Made by a program: the position numbers and the translations under genes | Notes under the pieces: model-generated | The model's database searches: none | Told to the model about the DNA's origin: nothing | The model's input: the letters and a program-made list of their open reading frames with translations, nothing else | Origin: Streptomyces malachitofuscus | GTDB taxonomy: Bacteria > Actinomycetota > Actinomycetes > Streptomycetales > Streptomycetaceae | Direction of reading: 5' to 3' | Assembly (NCBI RefSeq): GCF_014650055.1 | Contig: NZ_BMUF01000005.1 | Span: forward strand, 371,330-435,329 | Length of the DNA stretch: 64,000 nucleotides | Part shown: positions 1-7,753 of the stretch, in pieces | Layout of the letters: each line of letters opens with the position of its first letter | Position numbering within the stretch: position 1 is the first letter of the stretch

Positions 1-137
1 AGGGAACGGACGTAGGTGTGGCCGAGGGTGGTCTGCTCGTCGATCTCGGTGCGCGGGCGGTAGTAGCCGGAGGTCCGGCGGGTGCGACGGGGCGGGCCGG
101 TGACGACCACACGGCGTTCGGTCGGGTCCTGGGGCAT
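1..137 (-). CDS. N-terminal fragment of a conserved actinobacterial protein, probably membrane-associated
   Basis: The reading frame starts at ATG 137-135 with a GGGGGAG ribosome site just upstream and runs off the left edge; 45 residues are visible. The N-terminus (MPQDPTERRVVVTG) is basic and hydrophilic, with a YYRPRTEIDEQT stretch. From memory this leader is found on small membrane proteins encoded between a LytTR regulator and a cation/solute symporter in Streptomyces; that is recall, not shown here. It follows the LytTR gene on the same strand after 16 bp, so the two are probably co-transcribed. The function cannot be read from the fragment. Confidence 0.65.
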   Translation of the reverse strand, partial: MPQDPTERRVVVTGPPRRTRRTSGYYRPRTEIDEQTTLGHTYVRS

Positions 138-153
138 GCGGTGCTCCCCCTGT

Positions 154-924
154 CTAGCTCGTGGTCCGGCGCATCAGCAGGTCCCGCAGCTCGCGGGCGT
201 GGCGCCTGCTGACCTGGAGTTCCTCGGAGCCGATCAGGACGCTCACGGTGCCCGCGTCGAGCCGGAGCTCGCCGATGTGGCGCAGGGCGACCAGATGGCG
301 GCGGTGGATGCGGACGAAACCGCGGGAGCGCCAGCGCTCCTCCAGCGTGGACAGCGGGATCCGTACGAGGTGGCTGCCCCGGTCGGTGTGCAGCCGGGCG
401 TAGTCGCCCTGGGCCTCGACGTGGGTGATGTCGTCGACGGCGACGAAGCGGGTGACACCGCCGAGCTCGACGGCTATGTGGTCGGGGTCGGGCTCGTGCA
501 CGGGGATGCGCGGGGCGGTGTCGCGCGGGGTGGTGCCGCGCTGCGCGGCGGCCCGGCGCACGGCTTCGGCCAGGCGTTCCTTGCGGACGGGTTTCAGCAC
601 GTAGTCCACGGCCTTGAGGTCGAAGGCCTGGACGGCGAAGTCCTCGTGGGCGGTGACGAACACGATCAGCGGTGGCCGGGCGAACCCGCTGAGCAGCCGG
701 GCGAGGTCGAGGCCGTCGAGCCCGGGCATCTGGATGTCGAGGAAGACGACGTCGATCGCCTCGGGCCCGTCGGGGCCCGACTCCAGGGCGCGGTTGATGC
801 GGCGCAACGCCTCGGTGGCGTCCCCCGCGCCCTCGGCGCTGCCGATGCGCGGGTCCGCGTTCAGCAGGTACAGCAGTTCCTCCAGCGAGGGGCGTTCGTC
901 GTCGACGGCGAGGGCGCGCAGCAT
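154..924 (-). CDS. LytTR-family response regulator (AlgR/LytR type)
   Basis: A 256-residue two-domain protein. The receiver domain (about residues 1-125) has the acidic pocket (VDDE), the phospho-acceptor Asp in FLDIQMPG, the Thr in FVTAHED and the Lys in DYVLKPV. The C-terminal part (about 145-250) is a LytTR DNA-binding domain (FVAVDDITHVEAQGDY ... GFVRIHRRHLVAL). The family acts as cytosolic transcription regulators phosphorylated by a sensor kinase, often of the 5TM-LYK or YpdA type. No kinase gene is visible; it may lie beyond the window or at another locus. The gene downstream on the same strand is the likely target or co-transcribed partner. Confidence 0.93.
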   Translation of the reverse strand: MLRALAVDDERPSLEELLYLLNADPRIGSAEGAGDATEALRRINRALESGPDGPEAIDVVFLDIQMPGLDGLDLARLLSGFARPPLIVFVTAHEDFAVQAFDLKAVDYVLKPVRKERLAEAVRRAAAQRGTTPRDTAPRIPVHEPDPDHIAVELGGVTRFVAVDDITHVEAQGDYARLHTDRGSHLVRIPLSTLEERWRSRGFVRIHRRHLVALRHIGELRLDAGTVSVLIGSEELQVSRRHARELRDLLMRRTTS

Positions 925-1037
925 GAAGGTGGAGTGTAGGGGTGATTTCCGCGTCTGGACACGTGCCGGACGGGGGCGTCCCCGTCGTGGGCGCCGGTAC
1001 GCGGGGCCCGTCGGGCGCCGCTGGATACAGTGCCCGC

Positions 1038-1541
1038 ATGAACAGCAGGCCCGCTCCGTTCGACGAGCTCGACCGGAAGATCGTCACGGCTCTCATGGCG
1101 AACGCCAGGACGTCCTTCGCGGAGATCGGCGCGGCCATCGGGCTGTCGTCGACGGCGGTCAAGCGCCGGGTGGACCGGCTGCGCGAGACCGGGGTGATCA
1201 CGGGGTTCACCGCCACGGTGCGGCCGTCGGCGCTGGGCTGGCGCACGGAGGCGTACGTCGAGGTGTACTGCGAGGGGGCGGCGCCGCCCCGGCGGCTGGC
1301 GGAGGTGGTGCGCAACCATCCGGAGATCGCCGCGGCAATGACGGTGACCGGGGGCGCGGACGCGCTGCTGCACGTACGGGCGCGGGACGTGGAGCACTTC
1401 GAGGAGGTGCTGGAACGGATCCGCCAGGAGCCGTTCATCCGCAAGACGATCAGCGTGATGGTGCTGTCCCATCTGCTGCCGGACAGTCCTGAGGCGGGAG
1501 TGAGTCAGCCCGCCCCGGACAGCGCACCAGACGTGCGCTGA
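1038..1541 (+). CDS. Lrp/AsnC-family transcriptional regulator
   Basis: A 167-residue protein with an N-terminal AsnC-type winged helix (ELDRKIVTALMANARTSF ... SSTAVKRRVDRLRETGVITG) and a C-terminal Lrp ligand-binding (RAM) domain. I start it at ATG 1038 because the conserved domain begins there; an upstream in-frame extension is low-complexity. The family binds amino acids and regulates amino-acid catabolic or transport genes. It lies directly upstream of the ddaH-rocD pair, which makes it the likely local regulator of that arginine/ornithine pathway. The stop lies 124 bp before ddaH. Confidence 0.92.
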   Translation: MNSRPAPFDELDRKIVTALMANARTSFAEIGAAIGLSSTAVKRRVDRLRETGVITGFTATVRPSALGWRTEAYVEVYCEGAAPPRRLAEVVRNHPEIAAAMTVTGGADALLHVRARDVEHFEEVLERIRQEPFIRKTISVMVLSHLLPDSPEAGVSQPAPDSAPDVR

Positions 1542-1665
1542 GCGGCCGGAACACGCAGTGGTCCTGCGTGAACGCGCAGCTCTTGTTCCTTGTCGCCCGT
1601 CGAGGTGGGTTCCTACCGTGGAGACACCCCCTGTCGGCACCGCATGGAAGCGGAGGAACCCCTCT

Positions 1666-2478
1666 GTGCCCGGATCCCGTGTGGCGCGCCGACGGCGATA
1701 CCTCGTCTGCGAACCCAGACACTTCGCCGTCCGGTACGCGATCAACCCCTGGATGCACCCCGACCGTCCCGTCGACGTCTCCCTCGCCCAGCGCCAGTGG
1801 CGGACGCTGATCGGCGCCTACCGCGACCACGGACATACCGTGGAGACCGTGAAGCCGGAGCCCGGACTGCCCGACATGGTGTTCGCCGCGAACGCGGCGG
1901 TCGTCGTGGAGGGCCGTGTCTTCGGCTCCCTCTTCTCCGCGCCCGAGCGGCGTCCGGAGTCCGTGCCCTACGAGGCCTGGTTCAAGTCGCAGGGCTTCGA
2001 CGTCCAGCACCCCGAGTCGGTGTGCGAGGGCGAGGGCGACCTGGTGCCCGCCGGGCGGTGGATCCTCGCCGGCACCGGGTTCCGCACCACCCCGGAGGCG
2101 CACCGCGAGGTGCAGGAGTTCTTCGGTGTGCCCGTGATCGGACTGAGGCTGGTGGACCCGTACTTCTACCACCTGGACACGGCGCTGTTCGTCCTCGACG
2201 ACGAGAACGTCGCCTACTACCCGGAGGCGTTCTCGCCGGGCAGCCGCGAGGTGCTCGCCCGGCTGTACCCGGACGCGGTGATCGCCACCCGCGAGGACGC
2301 GATGGCGTTCGGTCTGAACTCCGTCTCCGACGGGCGCCATGTGTTCATCTCGCCGGAGGCGACGGCCCTCGCCGACCGGCTCGCCGACCGCGGTTACGTT
2401 CCCGTCCCCGTCGACCTGTCCGAGTTCCGCAAGGCGGGCGGGGGCATCAAGTGCTGCACTCAGGAGATCCGCTCATGA
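1666..2478 (+). CDS. ddaH: Dimethylarginine dimethylaminohydrolase / amidinotransferase family
   Basis: A 270-residue pentein-fold protein. Members hydrolyse methylated arginine (or arginine-like guanidines) to citrulline plus amine, through a covalent thiouronium on a C-terminal Cys. The sequence shows CEPRHFAV and NPWM near the N-terminus, an LPDMVFAANAA motif that places the substrate-binding Asp, and the C-terminal GGGIKCCTQEIR with the catalytic Cys. GTG 1666 is chosen because GGAGG lies 9 bp upstream; longer in-frame versions lack a ribosome site. Its stop overlaps the rocD start (ATGA), so the pair is translationally coupled. Arginine deiminase-like use of another guanidine substrate remains possible. 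Confidence 0.9.
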   Translation: MPGSRVARRRRYLVCEPRHFAVRYAINPWMHPDRPVDVSLAQRQWRTLIGAYRDHGHTVETVKPEPGLPDMVFAANAAVVVEGRVFGSLFSAPERRPESVPYEAWFKSQGFDVQHPESVCEGEGDLVPAGRWILAGTGFRTTPEAHREVQEFFGVPVIGLRLVDPYFYHLDTALFVLDDENVAYYPEAFSPGSREVLARLYPDAVIATREDAMAFGLNSVSDGRHVFISPEATALADRLADRGYVPVPVDLSEFRKAGGGIKCCTQEIRS

Positions 2479-3701
2479 CCTCTGTCGTCCCCGCGCGTAC
2501 GTCCGCCGAACTCATCGGCGCGGAAGAGCCCGTCCTCGCGCACAACTACCACCCGCTGCCCGTGGTCGTCTCCCGCGCGGAGGGCGCCTGGGTGGAGGAC
2601 GTGGAGGGCCGGCGGTATCTCGACATGCTGGCCGGCTACTCGGCGCTCAACTTCGGCCACCGGCACCCCGCGCTCGTCGAGGCGGCGCACCGCCAGCTGG
2701 ACCGGCTCACCCTCACCTCGCGCGCGTTCCACAACGACCGGCTCGCGGAGTTCGCCGAGCGGCTGGCCGCGCTGACCGGGCTGGACATGGTGCTGCCGAT
2801 GAACACCGGCGCCGAGGCCGTCGAGAGCGGTGTGAAGGTGGCCCGCAAGTGGGCCTACGACGTGAAGGGCGTCCCGGCCGACCGGGCGACGATCGTGGTG
2901 GCCGCGGACAACTTCCACGGCCGGACGACGACGATCGTGAGCTTCTCGACGGACGAGGTGGCCCGCGCAGGGTTCGGCCCCTTCACCCCGGGTTTCCGGG
3001 TGGTCCCGTACAACGATCTCGCCGCGCTGGAGGAAGCGGTCGACGAGACGACGGCGGCGGTGCTGATCGAGCCGATCCAGGGCGAGGCGGGCGTGATCGT
3101 CCCGGACGACGGTTACCTCGCCGGGGTGCGCGAGCTGACCCGCCGCAAGGGGTGCCTGTTCGTCGCCGACGAGATCCAGTCGGGCCTGGGCCGCACCGGC
3201 CGTACGCTCGCCGTGGAGCACGAGTCGGTCGTCCCGGACGTGGTCCTGCTCGGCAAGGCGCTGGGCGGCGGCATCGTCCCGGTGTCGGCGGTGGTGGCCC
3301 GGCGGGAGGTGCTCCAGGTGCTGCACCCCGGGGAGCACGGGTCGACGTTCGGCGGCAATCCGCTGGCGGCGGCGGTCGGCACCGCGGTCGTGGAACTGCT
3401 GGAGACCGGTGAGTTCCAGCGGCGGGCGACGGAGCTGGGCGAGGTGCTGCGCGAGGGCCTGGAGTCGCTGGAGGGCAAGGGCGTCGTCGGCTTCCGATCC
3501 CGGGGCCTGTGGGCCGGCGTGGACGTCGACCCCGCGATCGGCACCGGGCGCGAGGTGAGCGAGCGCCTGATGCGGGAGGGCATCCTGGTCAAGGACACCC
3601 ACGGCTCCACCATCCGGCTGGCCCCGCCGCTGACCATCACGGCGGAGGAGCTCCAGGGCGCCCTGCGCACGCTGGAGAAGGTACTCACCGGAGCCGCCTG
3701 A
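2475..3701 (+). CDS. rocD: Ornithine aminotransferase (ornithine-oxo-acid transaminase)
   Basis: A 408-residue class III PLP aminotransferase of typical length. It converts ornithine plus 2-oxoglutarate to glutamate semialdehyde plus glutamate. The substrate-side N-terminus (HNYHPLPVV) is typical of ornithine transaminases. It also shows the PLP-phosphate loop MNTGAEAVES, the ring-stacking FHGRT, the Asp in FVADEIQSGLGRTG and the Schiff-base Lys in LLGKALGGG. The start overlaps the ddaH stop by 4 bp. Together with Lrp and ddaH it forms an arginine/methylarginine to glutamate route. Confidence 0.95.
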   Translation: MTSVVPARTSAELIGAEEPVLAHNYHPLPVVVSRAEGAWVEDVEGRRYLDMLAGYSALNFGHRHPALVEAAHRQLDRLTLTSRAFHNDRLAEFAERLAALTGLDMVLPMNTGAEAVESGVKVARKWAYDVKGVPADRATIVVAADNFHGRTTTIVSFSTDEVARAGFGPFTPGFRVVPYNDLAALEEAVDETTAAVLIEPIQGEAGVIVPDDGYLAGVRELTRRKGCLFVADEIQSGLGRTGRTLAVEHESVVPDVVLLGKALGGGIVPVSAVVARREVLQVLHPGEHGSTFGGNPLAAAVGTAVVELLETGEFQRRATELGEVLREGLESLEGKGVVGFRSRGLWAGVDVDPAIGTGREVSERLMREGILVKDTHGSTIRLAPPLTITAEELQGALRTLEKVLTGAA

Positions 3702-3713
3702 GGGACGGCCCGA

Positions 3714-3747
3714 GTGCACCCGCCCCGTTCGCCGGGGGCGGGTGCAC
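3714..3747 (+). terminator. Rho-independent-like terminator after rocD
   Basis: Perfect 13-bp inverted repeat (GTGCACCCGCCCC at 3714-3726 and its complement at 3735-3747) with an 8-nt loop, 12 bp after the rocD stop. There is no strong U-tract, as is usual in Streptomyces. Confidence 0.75.
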
Positions 3748-3841
3748 ACCTCTCCCACGTCCGGAGAGCCCCCGCCCCCCGTCGAGGGTGAAGATGGGGA
3801 CAAGAGGTGGTAGACCACTCTCAGCGACAGAGAGGTCGGCC

Positions 3842-6295
3842 GTGGGCGGACACCAGGAGCAGAACGTGGCCCGGCAGGGGTTCGACGTGGCCGATGCCGC
3901 TCCCCTGCTGCTCGATCCGCACGGCATGGTGTCGAGCTGGACCGGTCGCGCCGAGCGGCTGCTGGGATACGGCGCGCAGGCGGTGGTGGGCCGGAAGTTC
4001 GCCGAGCTGCTGCTCCCCGACGACGCCGCACGGATTCCGGAGCTGGTCGAGCGGTGCCGGCACGACGGGGACTGGGTGGGGCTGATGACGGCCCTGCACC
4101 GGGAGGGGCACCCGGTCGCCGTGATGGTGCGGGTCACGGCGACCGTGGAGCCGCGGGGCCGTACGTCGCTGCTGGTCCTGCTGTCCGAGCTGGGCGGTGC
4201 CGCCGGCTGGAGCATGAGCCGCGGCGTGCTGGAGCAGATGGTCGCCGGGACGTCCATCGGGATCGCGATCGTGGACACGGATCTGCGCTTCGTGTGGTCC
4301 AACGCCGCGCTGGAGCAGTTCGGCGGCGGACCGGCCGAGCGGCGGCTGGGTCTGCGGTTCGCCGACGTCCAGCCGGGCCTGAACGCCGATGCCGTCGAGG
4401 CACAGATGCGGCATGTGCTGGACACCGGCGAACAGGTGGTCGGCTACGAGCACGTCGGCCGCGTACGGTCGGCACCGCTGCGCGAGACCGCGCACATGCT
4501 GTCGTTCACCCGCCTCGACGACGAGCGGGGCCACCCGATGGGCGTGTACTACACCGTCGTGGATGTCACCGAACGGCACCGCGCCCGGCAGCGCCTCGCC
4601 CTGCTCGACCGGGCCGGCGAGCACATCGGCCGGACCCTCGACATCATGACCACCGCACAGGAACTGGCGGACATCGCCGTCCCGGGCCTCGCGGACTTCG
4701 TCACCGTGGACCTGCTGGAGACGGTGCTGCGGGGCGCCGAACTCCCGCCGGGGCCGCTCAGCGACTCCGCGCGGGTCCCCCTGCGCCGCGCGGGGCACCT
4801 CTCGCTCTACGAGGACCTGCCGCGGACGGCCGTGGACGCCGGCGCGGTCGTGACCTACCTGGCCGACTCCCCGCCCGTGCGGTGTCTGACCACCGGCCGG
4901 TCCTGGCGTCAGGAACAGCTCGACCCGCTCGCCCTGGAGTGGGCCGAGGGCACTCCGGGCGCCCGGGAGTCCACGTTCCTGGAGCTGGGGCTGCAGAGCG
5001 TGATGATCGTCCCGATCCGGGCCCGGGGCGTCACGCTGGGCGTCACCACGTTCTTCCGTCGCCGCCGCCAGAATCCGTTCGACGCCGATGACCTCAGTCT
5101 GGCCGAGGACCTCGTCTCCCGCGCCGCCGTCTGCGTGGACAACGCCCGGCGCTACACCAGGGAGCGGGACGCCGCGCTCGTCCTCCAGCGCAGTCTGCTC
5201 CCGCGCCGGCTGCCCGAGCAGGACGCCGTCGAGGTGGCCGCCTGCTACCGCCCGGCCGACGAGCTGACGGGCCTGGGCGGGGACTGGTACGACCTCATCC
5301 TGCTGTCGGGCGCCCGTGTCGCCCTGGTCGTGGGCGAGGTACCGGGGCACGGCATCGACGCCGCCGCGGCCATGGGGCGGCTGCGCACCGCGGTACGGAC
5401 ACTGGCCGCGATCGATCTGCCGCCCGAGGAGGTGCTGGCGCATCTGGACGACCTCGCCTCCCGGGCGGCGCGGGACGAGGGCGACGGGGAGCCCGGCGAA
5501 ACCCCCGGCAGACCCCTGGGTTCCGGGTGCCTGTACGTCGTCTACGACCCGGTGGACGGTCACTGCACGATGGCCGCCGCCGGTCATCCCGCGCCCGCCG
5601 TGGTGGCGCCGGACGGCACGGTCGACTTCGTGGACCTGCCGCAGGGCCCGGCGCTCGGTGTCGGCGGTCCGCCGTTCGAGGCGGTGGAGATGACGCTGGC
5701 CGAGGGCAGCACGCTCGCCCTGCACACGGACGGTCTGCTGGCCCGGGAAGGGCCCCGGCCCGCCGAACCGGACCGGGAGCCGCTGCGGCAGGCGCTGGCC
5801 GGGGCGCCGGCCTCGCTGGAGGTGAGCTGCAGGGCCGTCGTCGACGCGCTGGTGCCGACCCGCCCGTACGACGACGTGGCCCTGCTGATGGCACGTACCC
5901 GACGTCTCGACCCGGAGCAGGTCGCGGTCTGGGACCTGCCGGCGGATCCGGCCGTGGTGGCCGAGGCCCGCAGGACCACCAGCCGGCAACTGGCCCGCTG
6001 GGGGCTGGACGAGCTGGTCTTCACCACGGAGCTGGTCGTCAGCGAACTGGTCACCAACGCCATCCGGCACGCCGCCGGGCCGGTCAGGCTGCGGCTGATC
6101 CGTGAGCGCGCGCTGGTGTGCGAGGTGCGCGACGGCGGCGCCACCGCGCCGCATCTGCGGCATCCCCGGGCGATGGACGAGGGCGGGCGCGGACTGCTGC
6201 TGGTCTCCCAGCTGGCCCAGCGGTGGGGTACCCGGTTCGTGCCCGAGGGGAAGATCATCTGGGCGGAGCAGCCCCTGACCGCGCCGCCGGGGTGA
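3842..6295 (+). CDS. PAS-PAS-GAF-SpoIIE (PP2C) phosphatase with C-terminal HATPase domain
   Basis: An 817-residue multidomain regulator. In order: two PAS domains (about 10-240), the second closing with VVDVTERHRARQ; a GAF domain (about 250-440); a SpoIIE/RsbU PP2C domain (about 450-650) with GGDWYD, AAAGHPAPAV and YDDVALL; and an RsbW-like HATPase (about 680-810) with ELVTNAIRHA and GGRGLLLV. Such proteins both dephosphorylate anti-anti-sigma factors and act as anti-sigma kinases. The usual metal-ligand Asp in the GDVxGHG motif is Glu here (VGEVPGHG). GTG 3842 is chosen for the AGAGAGG upstream. It is monocistronic, after the rocD terminator. Confidence 0.9.
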   Translation: MGGHQEQNVARQGFDVADAAPLLLDPHGMVSSWTGRAERLLGYGAQAVVGRKFAELLLPDDAARIPELVERCRHDGDWVGLMTALHREGHPVAVMVRVTATVEPRGRTSLLVLLSELGGAAGWSMSRGVLEQMVAGTSIGIAIVDTDLRFVWSNAALEQFGGGPAERRLGLRFADVQPGLNADAVEAQMRHVLDTGEQVVGYEHVGRVRSAPLRETAHMLSFTRLDDERGHPMGVYYTVVDVTERHRARQRLALLDRAGEHIGRTLDIMTTAQELADIAVPGLADFVTVDLLETVLRGAELPPGPLSDSARVPLRRAGHLSLYEDLPRTAVDAGAVVTYLADSPPVRCLTTGRSWRQEQLDPLALEWAEGTPGARESTFLELGLQSVMIVPIRARGVTLGVTTFFRRRRQNPFDADDLSLAEDLVSRAAVCVDNARRYTRERDAALVLQRSLLPRRLPEQDAVEVAACYRPADELTGLGGDWYDLILLSGARVALVVGEVPGHGIDAAAAMGRLRTAVRTLAAIDLPPEEVLAHLDDLASRAARDEGDGEPGETPGRPLGSGCLYVVYDPVDGHCTMAAAGHPAPAVVAPDGTVDFVDLPQGPALGVGGPPFEAVEMTLAEGSTLALHTDGLLAREGPRPAEPDREPLRQALAGAPASLEVSCRAVVDALVPTRPYDDVALLMARTRRLDPEQVAVWDLPADPAVVAEARRTTSRQLARWGLDELVFTTELVVSELVTNAIRHAAGPVRLRLIRERALVCEVRDGGATAPHLRHPRAMDEGGRGLLLVSQLAQRWGTRFVPEGKIIWAEQPLTAPPG

Positions 6296-6306
6296 GGGGC
6301 CCGCGC

Positions 6307-6774
6307 TCAGTCGCCGGGCGGGGAACCGGGTCGGGTGCCGTCGAGCCGTTCCGTCCGTTCCACGTTGCGACGGTCCTCGGGGTCGTCGCTGGGCGACGCC
6401 GTGAACCAGGCGTCGAGGATCTCCTTGAGCAGCGGAGCGGACGTCAGCCGTAGGCTGAGCGCCAGGACGTTGGCGTCGTTCCAGCGGCGCGCGCCGTCGG
6501 CCGTGTAGGCGTCGGTGCACAGGGCGGCCCGTACGCCCGGCACCTTGTTCGCGGCGATCGAGGCGCCCGTGCCGGTCCAGCAGCACACCACCGCCTGGTC
6601 GGCCGACCCGTCGGCGACCTCGCGGGCCGCCGCCTGGGAGCAGACCGCCCACTGCGGGTCGTCCCCGGGGCGCAGCGCCCCGTGCGCGCGTACCTCGTGG
6701 CCGCGGTCGCGCAGTTCGGCGAGGAGAGCGCGGGCCACGGGTTCGTCCATGTCGGAGGAGACGGAGATCCGCAT
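6307..6774 (-). CDS. RpiB/LacA/LacB-family sugar-phosphate isomerase
   Basis: A 155-residue protein with the RpiB fold. The core AVVCCWTGTGASIAANK matches the phosphate-binding and catalytic-Cys loop of ribose-5-phosphate isomerase B (usual form CGTGxGxxIAANK), followed by GVRAALCTDAYTADGARRWNDANVLAL. Family members interconvert ribose-5-P and ribulose-5-P or allose/galactose phosphates. The N-terminal SSDMDEP departs from the usual GSDHAG, losing the conserved His, so the substrate may differ from ribose-5-P. It is convergent with the SpoIIE gene, 11 bp between stops. The start ATG 6774 begins at the conserved domain. Confidence 0.85.
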   Translation of the reverse strand: MRISVSSDMDEPVARALLAELRDRGHEVRAHGALRPGDDPQWAVCSQAAAREVADGSADQAVVCCWTGTGASIAANKVPGVRAALCTDAYTADGARRWNDANVLALSLRLTSAPLLKEILDAWFTASPSDDPEDRRNVERTERLDGTRPGSPPGD

Positions 6775-6954
6775 GCTGCGGAGCCTACTCCCGCAGCGCG
6801 CGACCCGGCAGGCACAGCCGTCCGGCACGGGTGGTTCCGGGCGCGTCGAACGTGGTGCCGGGCCACACCCTCCGGTCCTAGACTGACATCTCACGACGTG
6901 CCGGATGACCTGCTGGAACGCGGCGGCCCTGCCCGTTCGCCGGAGTCGAGGAGC

Positions 6955-7686
6955 GTGCTTTTGTTCTATTATCTGCTCAAATATGTGCTACTGGGCCCGC
7001 TGCTGAGACTGGTCTTCCGGCCGCGAATACAGGGCCTGGAGCACGTTCCGCCGTCCGGCGCCGCCATCGTCGCGGGGAACCATCTGTCCTTCTCGGACCA
7101 CTTCCTGATGCCGGCCGTACTCAAACGGCGTATCACCTTTCTCGCCAAGGCCGAGTACTTCACCGGCCCCGGACTCAAGGGCCGGCTGACGGCGTTCTTC
7201 TTCCACAGCGCGGGCCAGATTCCCGTCGACCGCTCCGGCAAGGAGGCCGGGCAGGCCGCCATCCGTGAGGGCCTGGGGGTGCTGAGCAAGGGGGAACTGC
7301 TCGGCATCTACCCGGAGGGCACGCGCTCGCACGACGGCCGCCTGTACAAGGGCAAGGTGGGCGTCGCCGTGATGGCGCTCAGGGCGGGGGTGCCGGTGAT
7401 CCCCTGCGCGATGATCGGCACGTTCGAGGCGCAGCCGCCCGGCAAGGTGATTCCCCGCATCCATCCGGTGGTGATCCGCTTCGGCGAACCGCTGGACTTC
7501 TCGCGCTACGCGGGGATGGAGAACGAGAAGGCGGTGCTGCGCGCCGTCACCGACGAGATCATGTACGCCATCCTCACGCTGTCCGAGCAGGAGTACGTCG
7601 ACCAGTACGCCGCCGTCGCCAAGGCCGAGGAGGCTGGGCGCACGGCGGAGGAGAAGCGCCGGTTCCCGCGCATGCCGTCGAGGTGA
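6955..7686 (+). CDS. plsC: 1-acyl-sn-glycerol-3-phosphate acyltransferase
   Basis: A 243-residue membrane-associated acyltransferase of phospholipid synthesis, making phosphatidic acid from lysophosphatidate. It has a hydrophobic N-terminus (LLFYYLLKYVLLGPLLRLVF), the NHLSFSDH block (catalytic His and Asp), IPVDRSG, and the acceptor-binding YPEGTRS. GTG 6955 is chosen because GGAG lies 9 bp upstream and the N-terminal hydrophobic helix begins there; longer in-frame versions read through a non-conserved region. The promoter region is shared with the divergent isomerase gene. Confidence 0.93.
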   Translation: MLLFYYLLKYVLLGPLLRLVFRPRIQGLEHVPPSGAAIVAGNHLSFSDHFLMPAVLKRRITFLAKAEYFTGPGLKGRLTAFFFHSAGQIPVDRSGKEAGQAAIREGLGVLSKGELLGIYPEGTRSHDGRLYKGKVGVAVMALRAGVPVIPCAMIGTFEAQPPGKVIPRIHPVVIRFGEPLDFSRYAGMENEKAVLRAVTDEIMYAILTLSEQEYVDQYAAVAKAEEAGRTAEEKRRFPRMPSR

Positions 7687-7702
7687 TCCGCAGGGAGCGG
7701 AC

Positions 7703-7734
7703 GAGGGGCGGCCGGAGAGTTCCGGCCGCCCCTC
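7703..7734. terminator. Bidirectional terminator between plsC and tap
   Basis: Perfect 14-bp stem (7703-7716 and 7721-7734, GAGGGGCGGCCGGA arm) with a 4-nt loop GAGT, lying between convergent genes. Confidence 0.85.
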
Positions 7735-7753
7735 GCACCGTACGGCGGCGATG

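Noticed and set aside
3821..6652. 943-codon open frame opposite the SpoIIE gene
   Set aside because: Antisense shadow produced by high GC; the translation is low-complexity Arg/Gly/His and has no domain, while the plus strand encodes a complete multidomain protein.
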